DNA of 64,000 bases from JACQGZ01 sp036004665. Its GTDB lineage: Bacteria > Sysuimicrobiota > Sysuimicrobiia > Sysuimicrobiales > Humicultoraceae. Below the pieces are notes generated by a model. It was not told the DNA's origin. It saw only the letters and a program-made list of their open reading frames with translations, and did not search any database. Positions 27,534 to 37,037 of the stretch are shown piece after piece. The stretch spans positions 1-64,000 of the forward strand of contig DASYRG010000074.1 in the NCBI GenBank assembly GCA_036004665.1, written 5' to 3'. How positions within the stretch are numbered: the first letter of the stretch is position 1; each line of letters begins with the position of its first letter. The position numbers and the translations under genes are program-made.

Positions 27534-29557
27534 GATGGCGCCGGACTCCTGGCGCGCGCCCGTTGGAGCAGCGCCGTCCCACCGAGGAGCACCAGTCCGA
27601 CCAGATCCCAACTCGGCTTGTGGAAGATCAACGCGATCGCGGCGGCTATGAGCAGCACCCGGTCCAGGGGCCTGGCGGGCGCCAGCAGATACCCGGAGGC
27701 GCCGGCGGCGAGGGCGATCACGCCGAGCAGGCCCGTCAGCGACGTCAGCAGCACCTCACCCAGGCCGCCGCCCTGGAGGAGCAGCGCCGGCGAGTAGACG
27801 AAGACGAATGGGACGATGATGCCGGCGAGGGCCAGCCGGGTGGCGGCGAATCCTGTGCGCAGCGGGTCGGAGCGGGCGATCCCGGCCGCCGCGTAGGCAG
27901 CGAGCGCGTCCGGGGGCGTCAGATCGGCGATTACCCCAAAATAGAAGATGAAGAGGTGCGCCGCCAGTGGCATCACCCCCAGCTGAGAGAGCGCGGGCGC
28001 GGCAATGGCGGCCAGGATGATGTAGGTGGCGGTGGTGGGGATGCCCGACCCGATGATGGTGCAGGCCGCCGCCACGAACACCAGCGTGAGAAAGAGGTTG
28101 TGCTGGCCCAAGGCAACGGTCAGCCCGACGAACTTCAGCCCGATCCCGGTGAGGGTGACAACGCCCAGGATGATGCCGACGACTGCGGTGGCCACCGCGA
28201 CGGTGAGAGCGTTGCGCGTCCCATAGACGAGGATGGTCCAGATCTCCTCGACGTACAGTCGGGCTCGGTCGAGCCAGGGCCGCCGCGCGGCCGCCCCCTC
28301 CTTCCACACGGTGATGACGTGCACGCCCGCGGAGACGGCGATCCCCCAAAACGCGGCCATCATCGGCGAGTATCCGCGGAAGAGGAAGGCGACGACGGCC
28401 ACAAGCGGCGCCACCAGGTAGCCGCGGCTCCAGAGCACGCCCCCGATGGCGGGCAATTGGTCGCGGGGTAGCCCGCGGAGGCCCAGTCGCTTGGCCTCGA
28501 AATGGATCATTAAGCCGACGGCCAGGAAATAGAAGATTGCCGGCAGGGCCGCCGCCTTGGCGATGGTCAGATAGGGGATCTCCAGGTACTCTGCCATGAC
28601 GAAGGCGGCCGCGCCCATCACCGGCGGCATCAACTGTCCCCCCACCGAGGTCGCCGCCTCCACCCCGCCCGCAAAGACGGGATGGTAGCCGAGGCGCTTC
28701 ATCAGCGGGATGTTGAAGACCCCGTCGGCGACCACGTTGGCCACCGAACTGCCCGAGATGGTTCCCACAAACGCGCTGGAGAGCACCGACACTTTGGCTG
28801 GGCCGCCCGTCATCCAGCCGGCGAGCGAGATGGCGATGTCCACGAATAACTGGCCCAGTCCGGTGCGTTCCAGAAATGCGCCCAACAGCACGAACATGAA
28901 GACGAAGCTGGCCGAGACGCCCACCGGGATGCCGAAGATGGCTTCGGTGGTCAAGAACATGTGCTCGATCACCCGCGGCAGCGAGACGGGCGGCACGGCG
29001 AGCGATCCCGGCAGCAGGTGTCCGACAAAGGGGTAGATCAGCATCGCCGCAGCGATGAAGGGCAGCACGCCGAGGACCCGCCGGCCCGCTTCCAGGACCA
29101 CGAGGGTGCCGAGCACTCCGATGAGGAGATCGCGGCCTTCCGGCCGTCCTGCCCGTTCCGCCAGGCTCTGGTGGTTGACGAAGAGGTAGAGCATCACCGC
29201 CGCGCCCACGCCGGCCAGGGCGACATCGACGGCACCGAATCGTGTGGCCCCCGCCCAACGCCGGCGCGCCGGGTAGAGCAGGAAGACCAGCACCATGACG
29301 AAGGCCAGGTGCAGTGAGCGCTGCCGCAGCGCCTCGAGCAGACCGAAGCGCGCCGTGTACAGATGGAAGAGCGCCATTCCCCCGGCCACGATCCCCACTG
29401 CGGTCGCGAAGGGGCCGGCCAGCCGGCGGAATCCGAACTCCGGCTCCACCCGCCGCAGGATCTCTTCCACGTCAGCGGCCGCCGGCGCCTTCGGGAGCAA
29501 GACAGAGACCGCCGCGGCGGCGCCGGGGGGCTTGGGGACGGCAGCGTCCATCGACAC
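27530..29557 (-). CDS. TRAP transporter fused permease (TAXI type)
   Basis: A 675-residue protein in which the small (4-helix DctQ) and large (12-helix DctM) TRAP subunits are one chain. Conserved DctM features include GVSASFVFMFVLLGAFLERTG, SSAFVGTISGSSVANVVADG, PLMKRLGYHPVFAGGVEAA, GGQLMPPVMGAAAFVMAEYL, GSGIPTTATYIILA and ADLTPPDALAAYAAAGIA. Such permeases need a secreted TAXI solute-binding protein, but none is in the window. It starts at GTG 29557 without an SD, just past the dgkA stop, and is coupled to DUF1850. Substrates of this family are usually organic acids or amino acids. Confidence 0.92.
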   Translation of the reverse strand: MSMDAAVPKPPGAAAAVSVLLPKAPAAADVEEILRRVEPEFGFRRLAGPFATAVGIVAGGMALFHLYTARFGLLEALRQRSLHLAFVMVLVFLLYPARRRWAGATRFGAVDVALAGVGAAVMLYLFVNHQSLAERAGRPEGRDLLIGVLGTLVVLEAGRRVLGVLPFIAAAMLIYPFVGHLLPGSLAVPPVSLPRVIEHMFLTTEAIFGIPVGVSASFVFMFVLLGAFLERTGLGQLFVDIAISLAGWMTGGPAKVSVLSSAFVGTISGSSVANVVADGVFNIPLMKRLGYHPVFAGGVEAATSVGGQLMPPVMGAAAFVMAEYLEIPYLTIAKAAALPAIFYFLAVGLMIHFEAKRLGLRGLPRDQLPAIGGVLWSRGYLVAPLVAVVAFLFRGYSPMMAAFWGIAVSAGVHVITVWKEGAAARRPWLDRARLYVEEIWTILVYGTRNALTVAVATAVVGIILGVVTLTGIGLKFVGLTVALGQHNLFLTLVFVAAACTIIGSGIPTTATYIILAAIAAPALSQLGVMPLAAHLFIFYFGVIADLTPPDALAAYAAAGIARSDPLRTGFAATRLALAGIIVPFVFVYSPALLLQGGGLGEVLLTSLTGLLGVIALAAGASGYLLAPARPLDRVLLIAAAIALIFHKPSWDLVGLVLLGGTALLQRARARSPAPS

Positions 29558-29559
29558 GA

Positions 29560-29910
29560 TCAGCGCAATCGCGGAACGAGGACGGCCAGACCGGCGGCCG
29601 CGGCGCCAATAGCCGCGACCAGCACGGACGCCGCCGCGACATCCTTGGCCGCCCTGGCGGCGGGGTGCCGTTCGGAGCCGACGAACGCGTCGACCAGGAT
29701 TTCCACCGCGGTGTTGGCCAGTTCGGCTGCGATCACCAGGGCGACCGCCAGGAGCAGGATCGCGGCTTCCTGCGCAGAGAGGCGCAGCACGAGGATGACG
29801 GCGACCACTCCCACGGCGGCGGCGGCGTGGATGCGCAGGTTGTGGTGCTCCCGCCAGGCCAGCGCCCAGCCGGCGATGGCCTCGCGAATCGCCCCCGCCA
29901 GTCCGCTCAT
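29560..29910 (-). CDS. dgkA: Undecaprenol/diacylglycerol kinase family protein
   Basis: A 116-residue integral membrane kinase with three helices. It has GWALAWREHHNLRIHAAAA, the catalytic region VIAAELANTAVEILVDAFVG, and HPAARAAKDVAAASVLVAA, all diagnostic of the DgkA family. Gram-positive members phosphorylate undecaprenol. The start overlaps the ybeY stop by 4 bases and the next gene begins within 3 bases, so pgpH-ybeY-dgkA-TRAP-DUF1850 form one unit. Confidence 0.92.
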   Translation of the reverse strand: MSGLAGAIREAIAGWALAWREHHNLRIHAAAAVGVVAVILVLRLSAQEAAILLLAVALVIAAELANTAVEILVDAFVGSERHPAARAAKDVAAASVLVAAIGAAAAGLAVLVPRLR

Positions 29911-30404
29911 CGCCTGGCGCGGAGGCGCGCGGTCCCGCCGTGGAGAGAGGCGAGGATCACGCGCTGGCGCCGGTGCATGCGCGAGCGCGCGCGGGGCGTG
30001 GTGTCGTCGTAGCCGAGGAGATGGAGCACCCCGTGGATCACCAACAACTCCAGTTCCCGTTCAACCGTCTGGCCATACCTGGGCGCTTGGGCCGCGGCAC
30101 GCTCCGCCGAGACGACCACGTCGCCGAGCAGGCCGGGCCCAGTGCCCTTGGCCCCCTTCCGCGGCCGGCCGTGCAGAGGAAGTTTCCGCAGATCTTGGGG
30201 AAACGCCAGGACGTCGGTGCTCCGATCGCGTCCGAGGTACCGGCGGTTGAGAGCGCGGATCTGGCGGTCGGAGACGACGGCGACGCTGGTCTCGCTGCCG
30301 GGCGGGCAGCCTTCGGCGCTCATCGCGGCAATGGCGGCGCGGCGGAGGGTCGCAGGGCGCACGGGGACTGTCCGCTGGCGGTTCGCCACCAGCGCCTGCA
30401 TCAA
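29907..30404 (-). CDS. ybeY: Endoribonuclease YbeY (rRNA maturation factor), variant zinc site
   Basis: A 165-residue protein of the UPF0054 family: SVAVVSDRQIRALNRRYLGRDRSTDVLAFP, GLLGDVVVSAERA and ELLVIHGVLHLLGYDD. YbeY helps 16S rRNA 3' maturation and ribosome quality control. The usual metal motif is HxxxHxxxxxH, with GYDH. Here the third His is Asp (GYDD, codon GAC), and a His occurs later in RMHRRQ. An Asp can still bind metal, so activity is uncertain. It lies 3 bases after pgpH and overlaps dgkA. Confidence 0.9.
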   Translation of the reverse strand: MMQALVANRQRTVPVRPATLRRAAIAAMSAEGCPPGSETSVAVVSDRQIRALNRRYLGRDRSTDVLAFPQDLRKLPLHGRPRKGAKGTGPGLLGDVVVSAERAAAQAPRYGQTVERELELLVIHGVLHLLGYDDTTPRARSRMHRRQRVILASLHGGTARLRARR

Positions 30405-30407
30405 ACG

Positions 30408-32513
30408 TTAGCGCCGTCCCACCCGCTCGCGGCGCCTCGGACGCAGGTCTCCTTCCAGGTCGGGGTACTCGATCCGCGGGTGGAAGATGCCGGTGAGGAC
30501 CCGGGTGAACGTTTGGGCAATCTGCTCCAGATCGCGGAACATCAGGTCGCACTCGTCGAGCTGGCCGTCCTCTAACCGATCGTGGATGATCCGCCGCACC
30601 ACCTCGTAGATCCGGTCGGGAGTGGGGCGGGGGAGGCTGCGCACCGCGGCCTCGACGGCGTCGGCGAGCATGACGATGGCGGTCTCGCGGGTCTGCGGTT
30701 TGGGGCCCTCGTAGCGGAAGGCCGCCGGCTCGGGTTCGTCTCCCCGCTCCAGGGCCTGATGGTAGAAGTACGTGATCAGGGTCGTGCCGTGGTGTTCCGG
30801 GATAAAGTCGGCCACGGAGGCCGGGAGGCCATACTCCCGGGCCAGATCCAGGCCGTCCCGCACGTGCGCCGCCACCGTCAGCGCGGAGAGACTTGAGGAC
30901 ATGCGCTCGTGCGGATTGTCCACCCCGACCTGGTTCTCCACGAAAAAGACCGGCCGGCGAATCTTGCCCACGTCGTGGTAATAGGTTCCGACTCGCACGA
31001 GCAGGCCGTCCGCGCCGACCGCATCGGCCGCGGCTTCGGCCAGGTTGCCGACGATCACGCTGTGGTGGTAGGTGCCCGGGGCCTCCATCTGCAGGCGGCG
31101 CAGCAACGGGTGGCCCGGGTTGGAGAGTTCCAGGAGCTTGATCGGGGTGACCAGGCCGAAGAGGTTTTCCAGATAGGGCAGCACCCCGATGGAGAAGATC
31201 CCCACGACGACCCCGTTGACCACGCCGACCGCCGCGTCCCGCATCATCTCCGGGTAGACGGGCCGGCGCTCCAGCAGGCTTATCGCCACGACCGCCGCCG
31301 CGGTCGCCGCGCCGGCCTTGAGGCCGCCGACGATCAGGTCGGTGCGGTGGCTGATCCTGCGGATGGCATAGACTCCCACGGCGCTGCCGACGAAGGCCAC
31401 GAAGGCGGTGCGCACGTCCGACGTCGTGATCAAGGCGATGAGTAGGCTGAGGACCGCTGCGGTCACCAGCGCCAGGCGGGGACGCAGGAGGACCGCCAGC
31501 AGAATCGGCCCGAAGGCCGCGGGAATGAGGTAGAGGTTCAGACGGTAGGCGACGACGATCCGCGCCAGCAGCGTGGTCAGGGCCACGATGAGCCCCCAGA
31601 GCAGCAGCAGGCGATCCCGCCGCCAGATCTCCGGCTGGTATTCCATCAGGTAATAGCCGGTGATGGCGAGGAGGGCGGCAATCACCAACCCCATCCCCAG
31701 CACCACGTCCCAGCGCATGGGGACGCCGATCAACCCAAGCGCCTCGAGTTTCCGCAGATGGGCCTCGGTGACCTTGTCGCCGCGGCGCACGATGATCTCC
31801 CCGCGGACGATGCGCACGCGAACCGGCTCGACGGCCTCGGCGGCCTCCCGCCGGAGATTGGCGGTCGCCTGGGAGTCGATCACCCGGTTGGCGCGCAGCG
31901 CGACCAGGCCGACGGCGCTGGCCAGCGCCAGGGGCCGGCCCGTCAGGGTCGTGGAGCGCACCAGCCGCCGGAGCTCCGCACGGGCTTCGGGGAAGCCGTC
32001 GGCGCGCACGCCCTCCCGCTCGATCTGCTCGACGGCGATAACCGTGATCTCGCGGGTCTGGGCGAGGGCGGCGCCGTCAAGCGTGAGGGCGGCCTCCCAG
32101 ACCTCGAGCGGAAGAGCGGCGCCCGCCTGCTGCCGCAGCCGGGCCAGCCGCTCCGCGTTGCTCAAACCTGGAGCTGCGCGGACTCGAGCGATGGCGTCGA
32201 AGATACCCGTCACCGCGCGCCGCGCCGCGGCCGTCGCCTGCGGCGCCTCCCGGTAGAGCGGCTCCACCCGCGCTGCCGCAATCCGGCGGCGGATGAGGGT
32301 CTGTTCCTGGTCGACATAATCCGTCGTGCGAGGCGCTTCGATGTCCTGTCCGGCGGGCTCCCCGACGCGCACGTCCACCCGCGACGGTACCTCGCTGATG
32401 GTGGCGATAAGCAGGAGGGCCAGGAACGTTCCCAGCCCGATCAAGGTCTTCGGGACCCAGGGGAGGGCAAAGACTGGGGCCAGACGCCTCTGCGCCTGGC
32501 CGATGAGGATCAT
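30408..32513 (-). CDS. pgpH: PgpH/7TM-HD family cyclic-di-AMP phosphodiesterase
   Basis: A 701-residue protein. One N-terminal helix (about 22-42) leads to an extracellular 7TMR-HDED domain to about 265 (VGEPAGQDIEAPRTTDYVDQEQT, VRRGDKVTEAHLRKLEALGL). Seven helices follow, then a cytoplasmic HD domain with APGTYHHSVIVGNLAEAAA, GTYYHDVGK, PEHHGTTLITYFYHQA and VMLADAVEAAVRSL. Listeria PgpH degrades c-di-AMP. The usual upstream neighbour phoH is missing; argR lies 100 bases upstream instead. A GGGGA sits before the ATG. Confidence 0.92.
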   Translation of the reverse strand: MILIGQAQRRLAPVFALPWVPKTLIGLGTFLALLLIATISEVPSRVDVRVGEPAGQDIEAPRTTDYVDQEQTLIRRRIAAARVEPLYREAPQATAAARRAVTGIFDAIARVRAAPGLSNAERLARLRQQAGAALPLEVWEAALTLDGAALAQTREITVIAVEQIEREGVRADGFPEARAELRRLVRSTTLTGRPLALASAVGLVALRANRVIDSQATANLRREAAEAVEPVRVRIVRGEIIVRRGDKVTEAHLRKLEALGLIGVPMRWDVVLGMGLVIAALLAITGYYLMEYQPEIWRRDRLLLLWGLIVALTTLLARIVVAYRLNLYLIPAAFGPILLAVLLRPRLALVTAAVLSLLIALITTSDVRTAFVAFVGSAVGVYAIRRISHRTDLIVGGLKAGAATAAAVVAISLLERRPVYPEMMRDAAVGVVNGVVVGIFSIGVLPYLENLFGLVTPIKLLELSNPGHPLLRRLQMEAPGTYHHSVIVGNLAEAAADAVGADGLLVRVGTYYHDVGKIRRPVFFVENQVGVDNPHERMSSSLSALTVAAHVRDGLDLAREYGLPASVADFIPEHHGTTLITYFYHQALERGDEPEPAAFRYEGPKPQTRETAIVMLADAVEAAVRSLPRPTPDRIYEVVRRIIHDRLEDGQLDECDLMFRDLEQIAQTFTRVLTGIFHPRIEYPDLEGDLRPRRRERVGRR

Positions 32514-32613
32514 GTAATTCCCCAGTCTAGGGTGGGCGGCGGAAGGTTGTCCAGGGCGCGAGGCTGCTGCCCCGTCACACGAATGAGCGACGCCGGCGAG
32601 AGGGGCTGCGGAC

Positions 32614-33069
32614 TTATCGCAGCAGCGCGCCGAAGCGGCGCCGCAGGTGCGCCCGGTCGGCGGGGCGGCGCGGCACCACGATGATAGTGTTGTCTCCCGC
32701 GACCGTGCCCGCGACTTCGGGCCAGCGCATCTCGTCGATCGCCTCCGCCACCGTGTCGGCGCTGCCCGTCGAGGTCTTGATCAGGAGGAGACCGCTGCCT
32801 TCCTCCACCTCTCTCGCGTACTCGCGAAAGGCGCGCGCCAGGCGTCCGCCCGCGTCGGGCGAGTGCGCCGCGGCTTCCGCCGGAGGCAGGTAGCGGGCCC
32901 GGCCGTTCTGCGCCGGGACCTTTACCAGACCCAGCCGCTTGATATCGCGGGAGACGGTCGCCTGGCTGACCCGCACCCCCGCCCCCCGCAGCGCCCGCAC
33001 CAGCTCGCTCTGCGTGCCGATGGGTGCGGCCGCCAGCACTTCGAGAATCTTCCGCTCCCGGGACTTCAC
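32614..33069 (-). CDS. argR: Arginine repressor
   Basis: A 151-residue protein from GTG 33069, which overlaps the argH stop (GTGA); this gives the normal ArgR length. The N-terminal winged helix reads SRERKILEVLAAAPIGTQSELVRALRGAGVRVSQATVSRDIKRLGLVKV. The C-terminal oligomerisation and Arg-binding domain has LLLIKTSTGSADTVAEAIDEMRWPEVAGTVAGDNTIIVV, with the GTVAGDNT motif. It is the last gene of the arg operon. Two ARG boxes overlapping the argC promoter indicate autoregulation by arginine feedback. Confidence 0.95.
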   Translation of the reverse strand: MKSRERKILEVLAAAPIGTQSELVRALRGAGVRVSQATVSRDIKRLGLVKVPAQNGRARYLPPAEAAAHSPDAGGRLARAFREYAREVEEGSGLLLIKTSTGSADTVAEAIDEMRWPEVAGTVAGDNTIIVVPRRPADRAHLRRRFGALLR

Positions 33070-34538
33070 CCCAGCAACCTCTCGTCCCGCCGGCGCCCCT
33101 CCGCCTCCTGCTCCCGCACCCACTCCTGGGCCGAGACCACGAGGAGGCGCGCCGCCCTAAGCCCTTCCCGCACCCGCCCTGGCGCGGTCCCGCCCGGGGT
33201 GTCCTTGGCGGCCACGGCGCCCTCAGGACTCAGTGCCGCGGTCAGGACGGTCAGGTCCTGCGCGGAAAACCCAGGGAGCAGGGTCGACCATTCCGTCGCT
33301 TCCAGCTGGATGAGCGACTTGTCCGCGTCTTCGGCGTACCGCACCACCTGACTGGCGAGACGATGCGCCTCTCGGAAGGGCAGGCCCCGTCGGGTCAGGT
33401 GGTCGCTGATCTCGGTGGCGGTGACGAACCCGTCCTCCAGGGCGCGGCGCATGCGGTCGGGGCGAAAACGCACCTCTCGCGCCACCACCGCCGCGGCTTC
33501 GAGGGCGGCCAGCGCCGTGTCGGCTGCGTCGAACACAGGCGCCTTGTCCTCCTGCAGGTCGAGACCGTACCCGGCGGGGAGCCCCTTCAGCGTCGCCAGG
33601 AGGGCGACCAGGTCCCCCAGGACACGCCCGGCCTTGCCGCGGATCAGTTCGGCCGGATCGGGGTTCCGCTTCTGCGGCATGATCGAACTTCCCGTGCTGA
33701 TCGCGTCACTGAACTCAAGAAACCGGAACTCCGCCGTCGCCCACAGCACGATCTCCCCCGCCCAGCGCGAAAGGTGGATCATCAGCAGCGCGAGCGCGGA
33801 CAGCAGCTCCACGGCGAAGTCACGGTCTCCCGTCGCGTCCAGGCTGTTGGCGCTGAGGCGGGCAAACCCCAATGCGGCCGCCACGGCCTCCCTGTCGATG
33901 GGATGGGAGACGCCGACCGCTGCCCCCGACCCCAGGGGGAGGAGGTCGGCGGCCTCATAGACGCGATGGAGCCGCTCGACGTCTCGCTGCAGCATCGCCA
34001 CGTAGGCCAGGAGGTGATGCGCCAGCAGCGTGGGCTGCGCCCGCTGTAGGTGGGTGTAGGCGGGCAACAGCGCATCGCCGTCTCTGGCCGCGCGCTCCAG
34101 GAGCGCCTCCTGCAGCGCCGTCACCCCCGCAGACAGCGCCACCGCGGCGTCCTTGGTCCACATCCGGAAGGCGGTGGCCACCTGGTCGTTGCGGCTGCGC
34201 GCGACGTGGAGCCACCCGGCCGCCTCGCCGATGCGTCGGTGCAGTTCCCCTTCAATCAGGGTGTGGACGTCTTCGGCGCGCTCGTCGACGGGAAAGGTCC
34301 CCGCCTCGGCTTCATGGATCAGCGTGCGCAGCGCCGAGCTGATCTGCCGCCCGGCCTCCGGCGGAATGATCCCACGGTCGGTGAGCATCCTGGCGTGGGC
34401 GAGGCTGCCGCGCAGATCGTGAGGGAGGAGCCGCACGTCCACCGGAAGGGACGCTGTGAACCTGGCCACCCGTGGATCCAACTGACCGGCAAACCGGCCG
34501 CCCCACATCCGGTAGCCGGAGTGCTGCTCACCCCCCAT
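33066..34538 (-). CDS. argH: Argininosuccinate lyase
   Basis: A 490-residue enzyme that splits argininosuccinate to arginine and fumarate. It opens with MWGGRFAGQLDPRVARFTASL and contains VHTLIEGELHRRIGEAAGWLHVARSRNDQVAT, THLQRAQPTLLAHHLLAY, and the family signature SSIMPQKRNPDPAELIRGKAG. It starts 7 bases after argG and is coupled to argR. Confidence 0.96.
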   Translation of the reverse strand: MGGEQHSGYRMWGGRFAGQLDPRVARFTASLPVDVRLLPHDLRGSLAHARMLTDRGIIPPEAGRQISSALRTLIHEAEAGTFPVDERAEDVHTLIEGELHRRIGEAAGWLHVARSRNDQVATAFRMWTKDAAVALSAGVTALQEALLERAARDGDALLPAYTHLQRAQPTLLAHHLLAYVAMLQRDVERLHRVYEAADLLPLGSGAAVGVSHPIDREAVAAALGFARLSANSLDATGDRDFAVELLSALALLMIHLSRWAGEIVLWATAEFRFLEFSDAISTGSSIMPQKRNPDPAELIRGKAGRVLGDLVALLATLKGLPAGYGLDLQEDKAPVFDAADTALAALEAAAVVAREVRFRPDRMRRALEDGFVTATEISDHLTRRGLPFREAHRLASQVVRYAEDADKSLIQLEATEWSTLLPGFSAQDLTVLTAALSPEGAVAAKDTPGGTAPGRVREGLRAARLLVVSAQEWVREQEAEGRRRDERLLG

Positions 34539-34545
34539 GACGGAT

Positions 34546-35787
34546 CTAGCTGCCGACGGAGATGCGCAGTGCGCCGGTCAGTCCGGGATTGGTTCGGGCG
34601 AAGACGGCCCCGGACAGGCCGAAGAGGCGGATGAACCCCTCCGCATCGGCCTGCCGGTAGGGTCCCCCGGCCTCGAAGGTCGCCAGCTCCCGGCTGTAGA
34701 GCGAGTGCGGAGAGCGCCGGGCCACCGCGGTGGCTGTGCCCTTGTAGAGCGACAGGCGCACGCTGCCGGTCACCGTGCGCTGGGTCGCGGTGACGAAGGC
34801 GTCGAGGGCCGCCCGCAGCGGCGTGTACCACTGCCCGTAGTAGACGAGCTCGGCCAGACGCATCGCCGCCCCGAGCTTGTAATGCAGCGTGTCGCGGTCG
34901 AGCGTGATCGATTCCAGGTCCGCGTGCGCGGTCTGCAGGAGGGTGCCGCCGGGGGTCTCGTAGACGCCGCGGCTCTTGATCCCGACCAGGCGGTTTTCCA
35001 CCATGTCCATCCGTCCAATGCCGTGCCGCCCGCCGATCAGATTCAGCCGCTCCACCAGCGCCACGGGCGGCAGTGCCTCGCCGTCGACCGCCACAGGCGT
35101 CCCCTCGTCAAAGTCGATCATCACCTCATCAGGCTGCTCGGGCGCGCGACGCGGGTCAGCGGTGTACTGGTACAGGTCCGCCGGCGGCGTTCGCCACGGG
35201 TCCTCCAGCACGCCGCCTTCGCTGCTGCAGTGCCAGAGATTCCGATCGACGCTGTAGGGCCGTTCTTTGGTCACCGGGACGGGAATGCCGTGCGCAGCGG
35301 CGTAGGCGATCTCCGCCTCACGGGAATTCAGACTCCACTCCCGCCAGGGGGCGATCACGCGCAACGTGGGGGCAAGAGCGGCGTAGGCCAGCTCGAAGCG
35401 CACTTGGTCATTGCCTTTGCCGGTGCACCCGTGCGCCAGCGCGTCCGCCCCCACCTCGAGTGCCACCGCCACCTGCGCCCGCGCGATCGCCGGCCGGGCG
35501 AGGGCGGTGCCGAGCAGGTACCGTCCCTCATACAGCGATCCCGCGCGCAGGACCGGGAAGACGAACTCGGCGAGAAACTCCTCGCGAATGTCGACGACGC
35601 GCGCGTCGGCGGCGCCGCTGGCCAGGGCCTTGCGCCGGAGCGCCTCGAGGTCCTCGCCCTGCCCGACGTCGGCGATCATCGCCACGACCTGACAGCCGTA
35701 GGTTTCTCCCAGCCAGGGGATGATCACCGAGGTATCCAGCCCCCCGGAATAGGCCAGCACAGCCGTGCGCACCACACCTTCGGTCAT
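34546..35787 (-). CDS. argG: Argininosuccinate synthase
   Basis: A 413-residue enzyme that joins citrulline and aspartate using ATP. The ATP pyrophosphatase P-loop is AYSGGLDTSVIIPWL at residues 12-26. Further motifs are ADVGQGEDLEALRRKAL, YLLGTALARPAIA, HGCTGKGNDQVRFE, REWSLNSREAEIAYA and GRHGIGRMDMVENRLVGIKSRG. The ATG overlaps the argD stop (ATGA). Confidence 0.96.
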   Translation of the reverse strand: MTEGVVRTAVLAYSGGLDTSVIIPWLGETYGCQVVAMIADVGQGEDLEALRRKALASGAADARVVDIREEFLAEFVFPVLRAGSLYEGRYLLGTALARPAIARAQVAVALEVGADALAHGCTGKGNDQVRFELAYAALAPTLRVIAPWREWSLNSREAEIAYAAAHGIPVPVTKERPYSVDRNLWHCSSEGGVLEDPWRTPPADLYQYTADPRRAPEQPDEVMIDFDEGTPVAVDGEALPPVALVERLNLIGGRHGIGRMDMVENRLVGIKSRGVYETPGGTLLQTAHADLESITLDRDTLHYKLGAAMRLAELVYYGQWYTPLRAALDAFVTATQRTVTGSVRLSLYKGTATAVARRSPHSLYSRELATFEAGGPYRQADAEGFIRLFGLSGAVFARTNPGLTGALRISVGS

Positions 35788-37037
35788 CGCGCCGCTCCTC
35801 CTTTTGGAAACTCTGCGGGGGCCTCCGGCGTCAGCGGCCCGCGCGCCTCTGTCAGCACCTGCTCGAGGAGGGTCAGGCCCTCTCGCACCTCCTCAGGGGA
35901 CACGATCAGGGGGGGCGCGAATCGCAGCGTCCGGGGCTGCACCGCGTTCAGGAGCAGCCCGCGCGCGCGGGCGGCCTCCACGATCGGCGCCGCATCCCGG
36001 TCGAGCTCGGCCGCCACCAGCAGTCCCTTCCCTCGCACGTCCGTGATCACGCCGGTCCGCTGGCCCAGCTCGCGCAGCCCCGAGACGAGCAGCGAGCCCA
36101 TCGTCTGGGCGCGCCCCGCGAGATCGTCTTGCTCCACCGTCTCGACGACGGCGAGCGCTGCGGCGGTGGCCAGCGGGTTGCCGCCGAAGGTCGACCCGTG
36201 TGTGCCCGGGGTGAACGCCCCCGCCACCTCCGAGCGCGCCAGCACCGCGCCGATCGGCACCCCGCCGCCCAGCCCTTTGGCCAGCGTCAGGACGTCCGGC
36301 TTCACCCCGTATCCCTGGAAGGCAAAGAGCGTTCCGGTGCGCCCGATGCCGGTCTGCACCTCGTCGAGGATCAGCAGCAGGCCGTGCGCGTCGGCCAGCC
36401 GGCGCGCCGCCGCCAGGAACTCCGGCGTCGCGGGGTGGACGCCCCCCTCCCCCTGCACCGGCTCAAGCAAGATCGCGCAGGTCTGGTCGGTCACCCCGTC
36501 GGCAAGCGCGCCGGTATCGTTGAACGGCACGGTGCGGAATCCCACAGGCAGAGGCGCGAAGCCTTCCTGGTACTTGGCCACGGGCGTCGCAGCGAGCGCG
36601 GCCAGCGTCCGTCCGTGGAAGGCGCCCGAGGCCACCAGGATCTCCCACCGCCCCCCGCCGCGGCCGTGCGCGTACCGCCGCGCCAGTTTGAAGGCGGCCT
36701 CATTGGCCTCCGCGCCGCTGTTGCAAAAGAAGGCGCGGTCTAGCCCGCTGCGCGTGGTCAGCCAGCGGGCCAGCCGGACCTGCTCGGGGATCAGATAGAG
36801 GTTGCTGACGTGCAGCAGCCGGGCGGCCTGTGCCTGGATCGCCGCAGTCAGTCGGGGGTGCGCGTGCCCCAGCGCGCTCACGGCGATGCCGCCGACGAAG
36901 TCCAGGTAGCTCCGCCCCTCCAGATCGACGAGCCGCACACCCTCACCGCGCGCGAAGGCCACCGGCGCCCGCTGGTAGTTCGGCATCAGCACCTCATCGG
37001 CCAAGCGCGCCATGTCCTCGGTGCGCGTGGGGCTCAT
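35784..37037 (-). CDS. argD: Acetylornithine aminotransferase
   Basis: A PLP-dependent class III aminotransferase of 417 residues from ATG 37037, which overlaps the argB stop (ATGA). Motifs: YLDFVGGIAVSALGHAHP, FFCNSGAEANEAAFKLARRY, ASGAFHGRTLAALAAT, LILDEVQTGIGRTGTLFAFQGYGVKPD and the PLP lysine in LTLAKGLGGGVPIGAV, followed by HGSTFGGNPLA. It makes N-acetylornithine from the ArgC product. Confidence 0.95.
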   Translation of the reverse strand: MSPTRTEDMARLADEVLMPNYQRAPVAFARGEGVRLVDLEGRSYLDFVGGIAVSALGHAHPRLTAAIQAQAARLLHVSNLYLIPEQVRLARWLTTRSGLDRAFFCNSGAEANEAAFKLARRYAHGRGGGRWEILVASGAFHGRTLAALAATPVAKYQEGFAPLPVGFRTVPFNDTGALADGVTDQTCAILLEPVQGEGGVHPATPEFLAAARRLADAHGLLLILDEVQTGIGRTGTLFAFQGYGVKPDVLTLAKGLGGGVPIGAVLARSEVAGAFTPGTHGSTFGGNPLATAAALAVVETVEQDDLAGRAQTMGSLLVSGLRELGQRTGVITDVRGKGLLVAAELDRDAAPIVEAARARGLLLNAVQPRTLRFAPPLIVSPEEVREGLTLLEQVLTEARGPLTPEAPAEFPKGGAAR

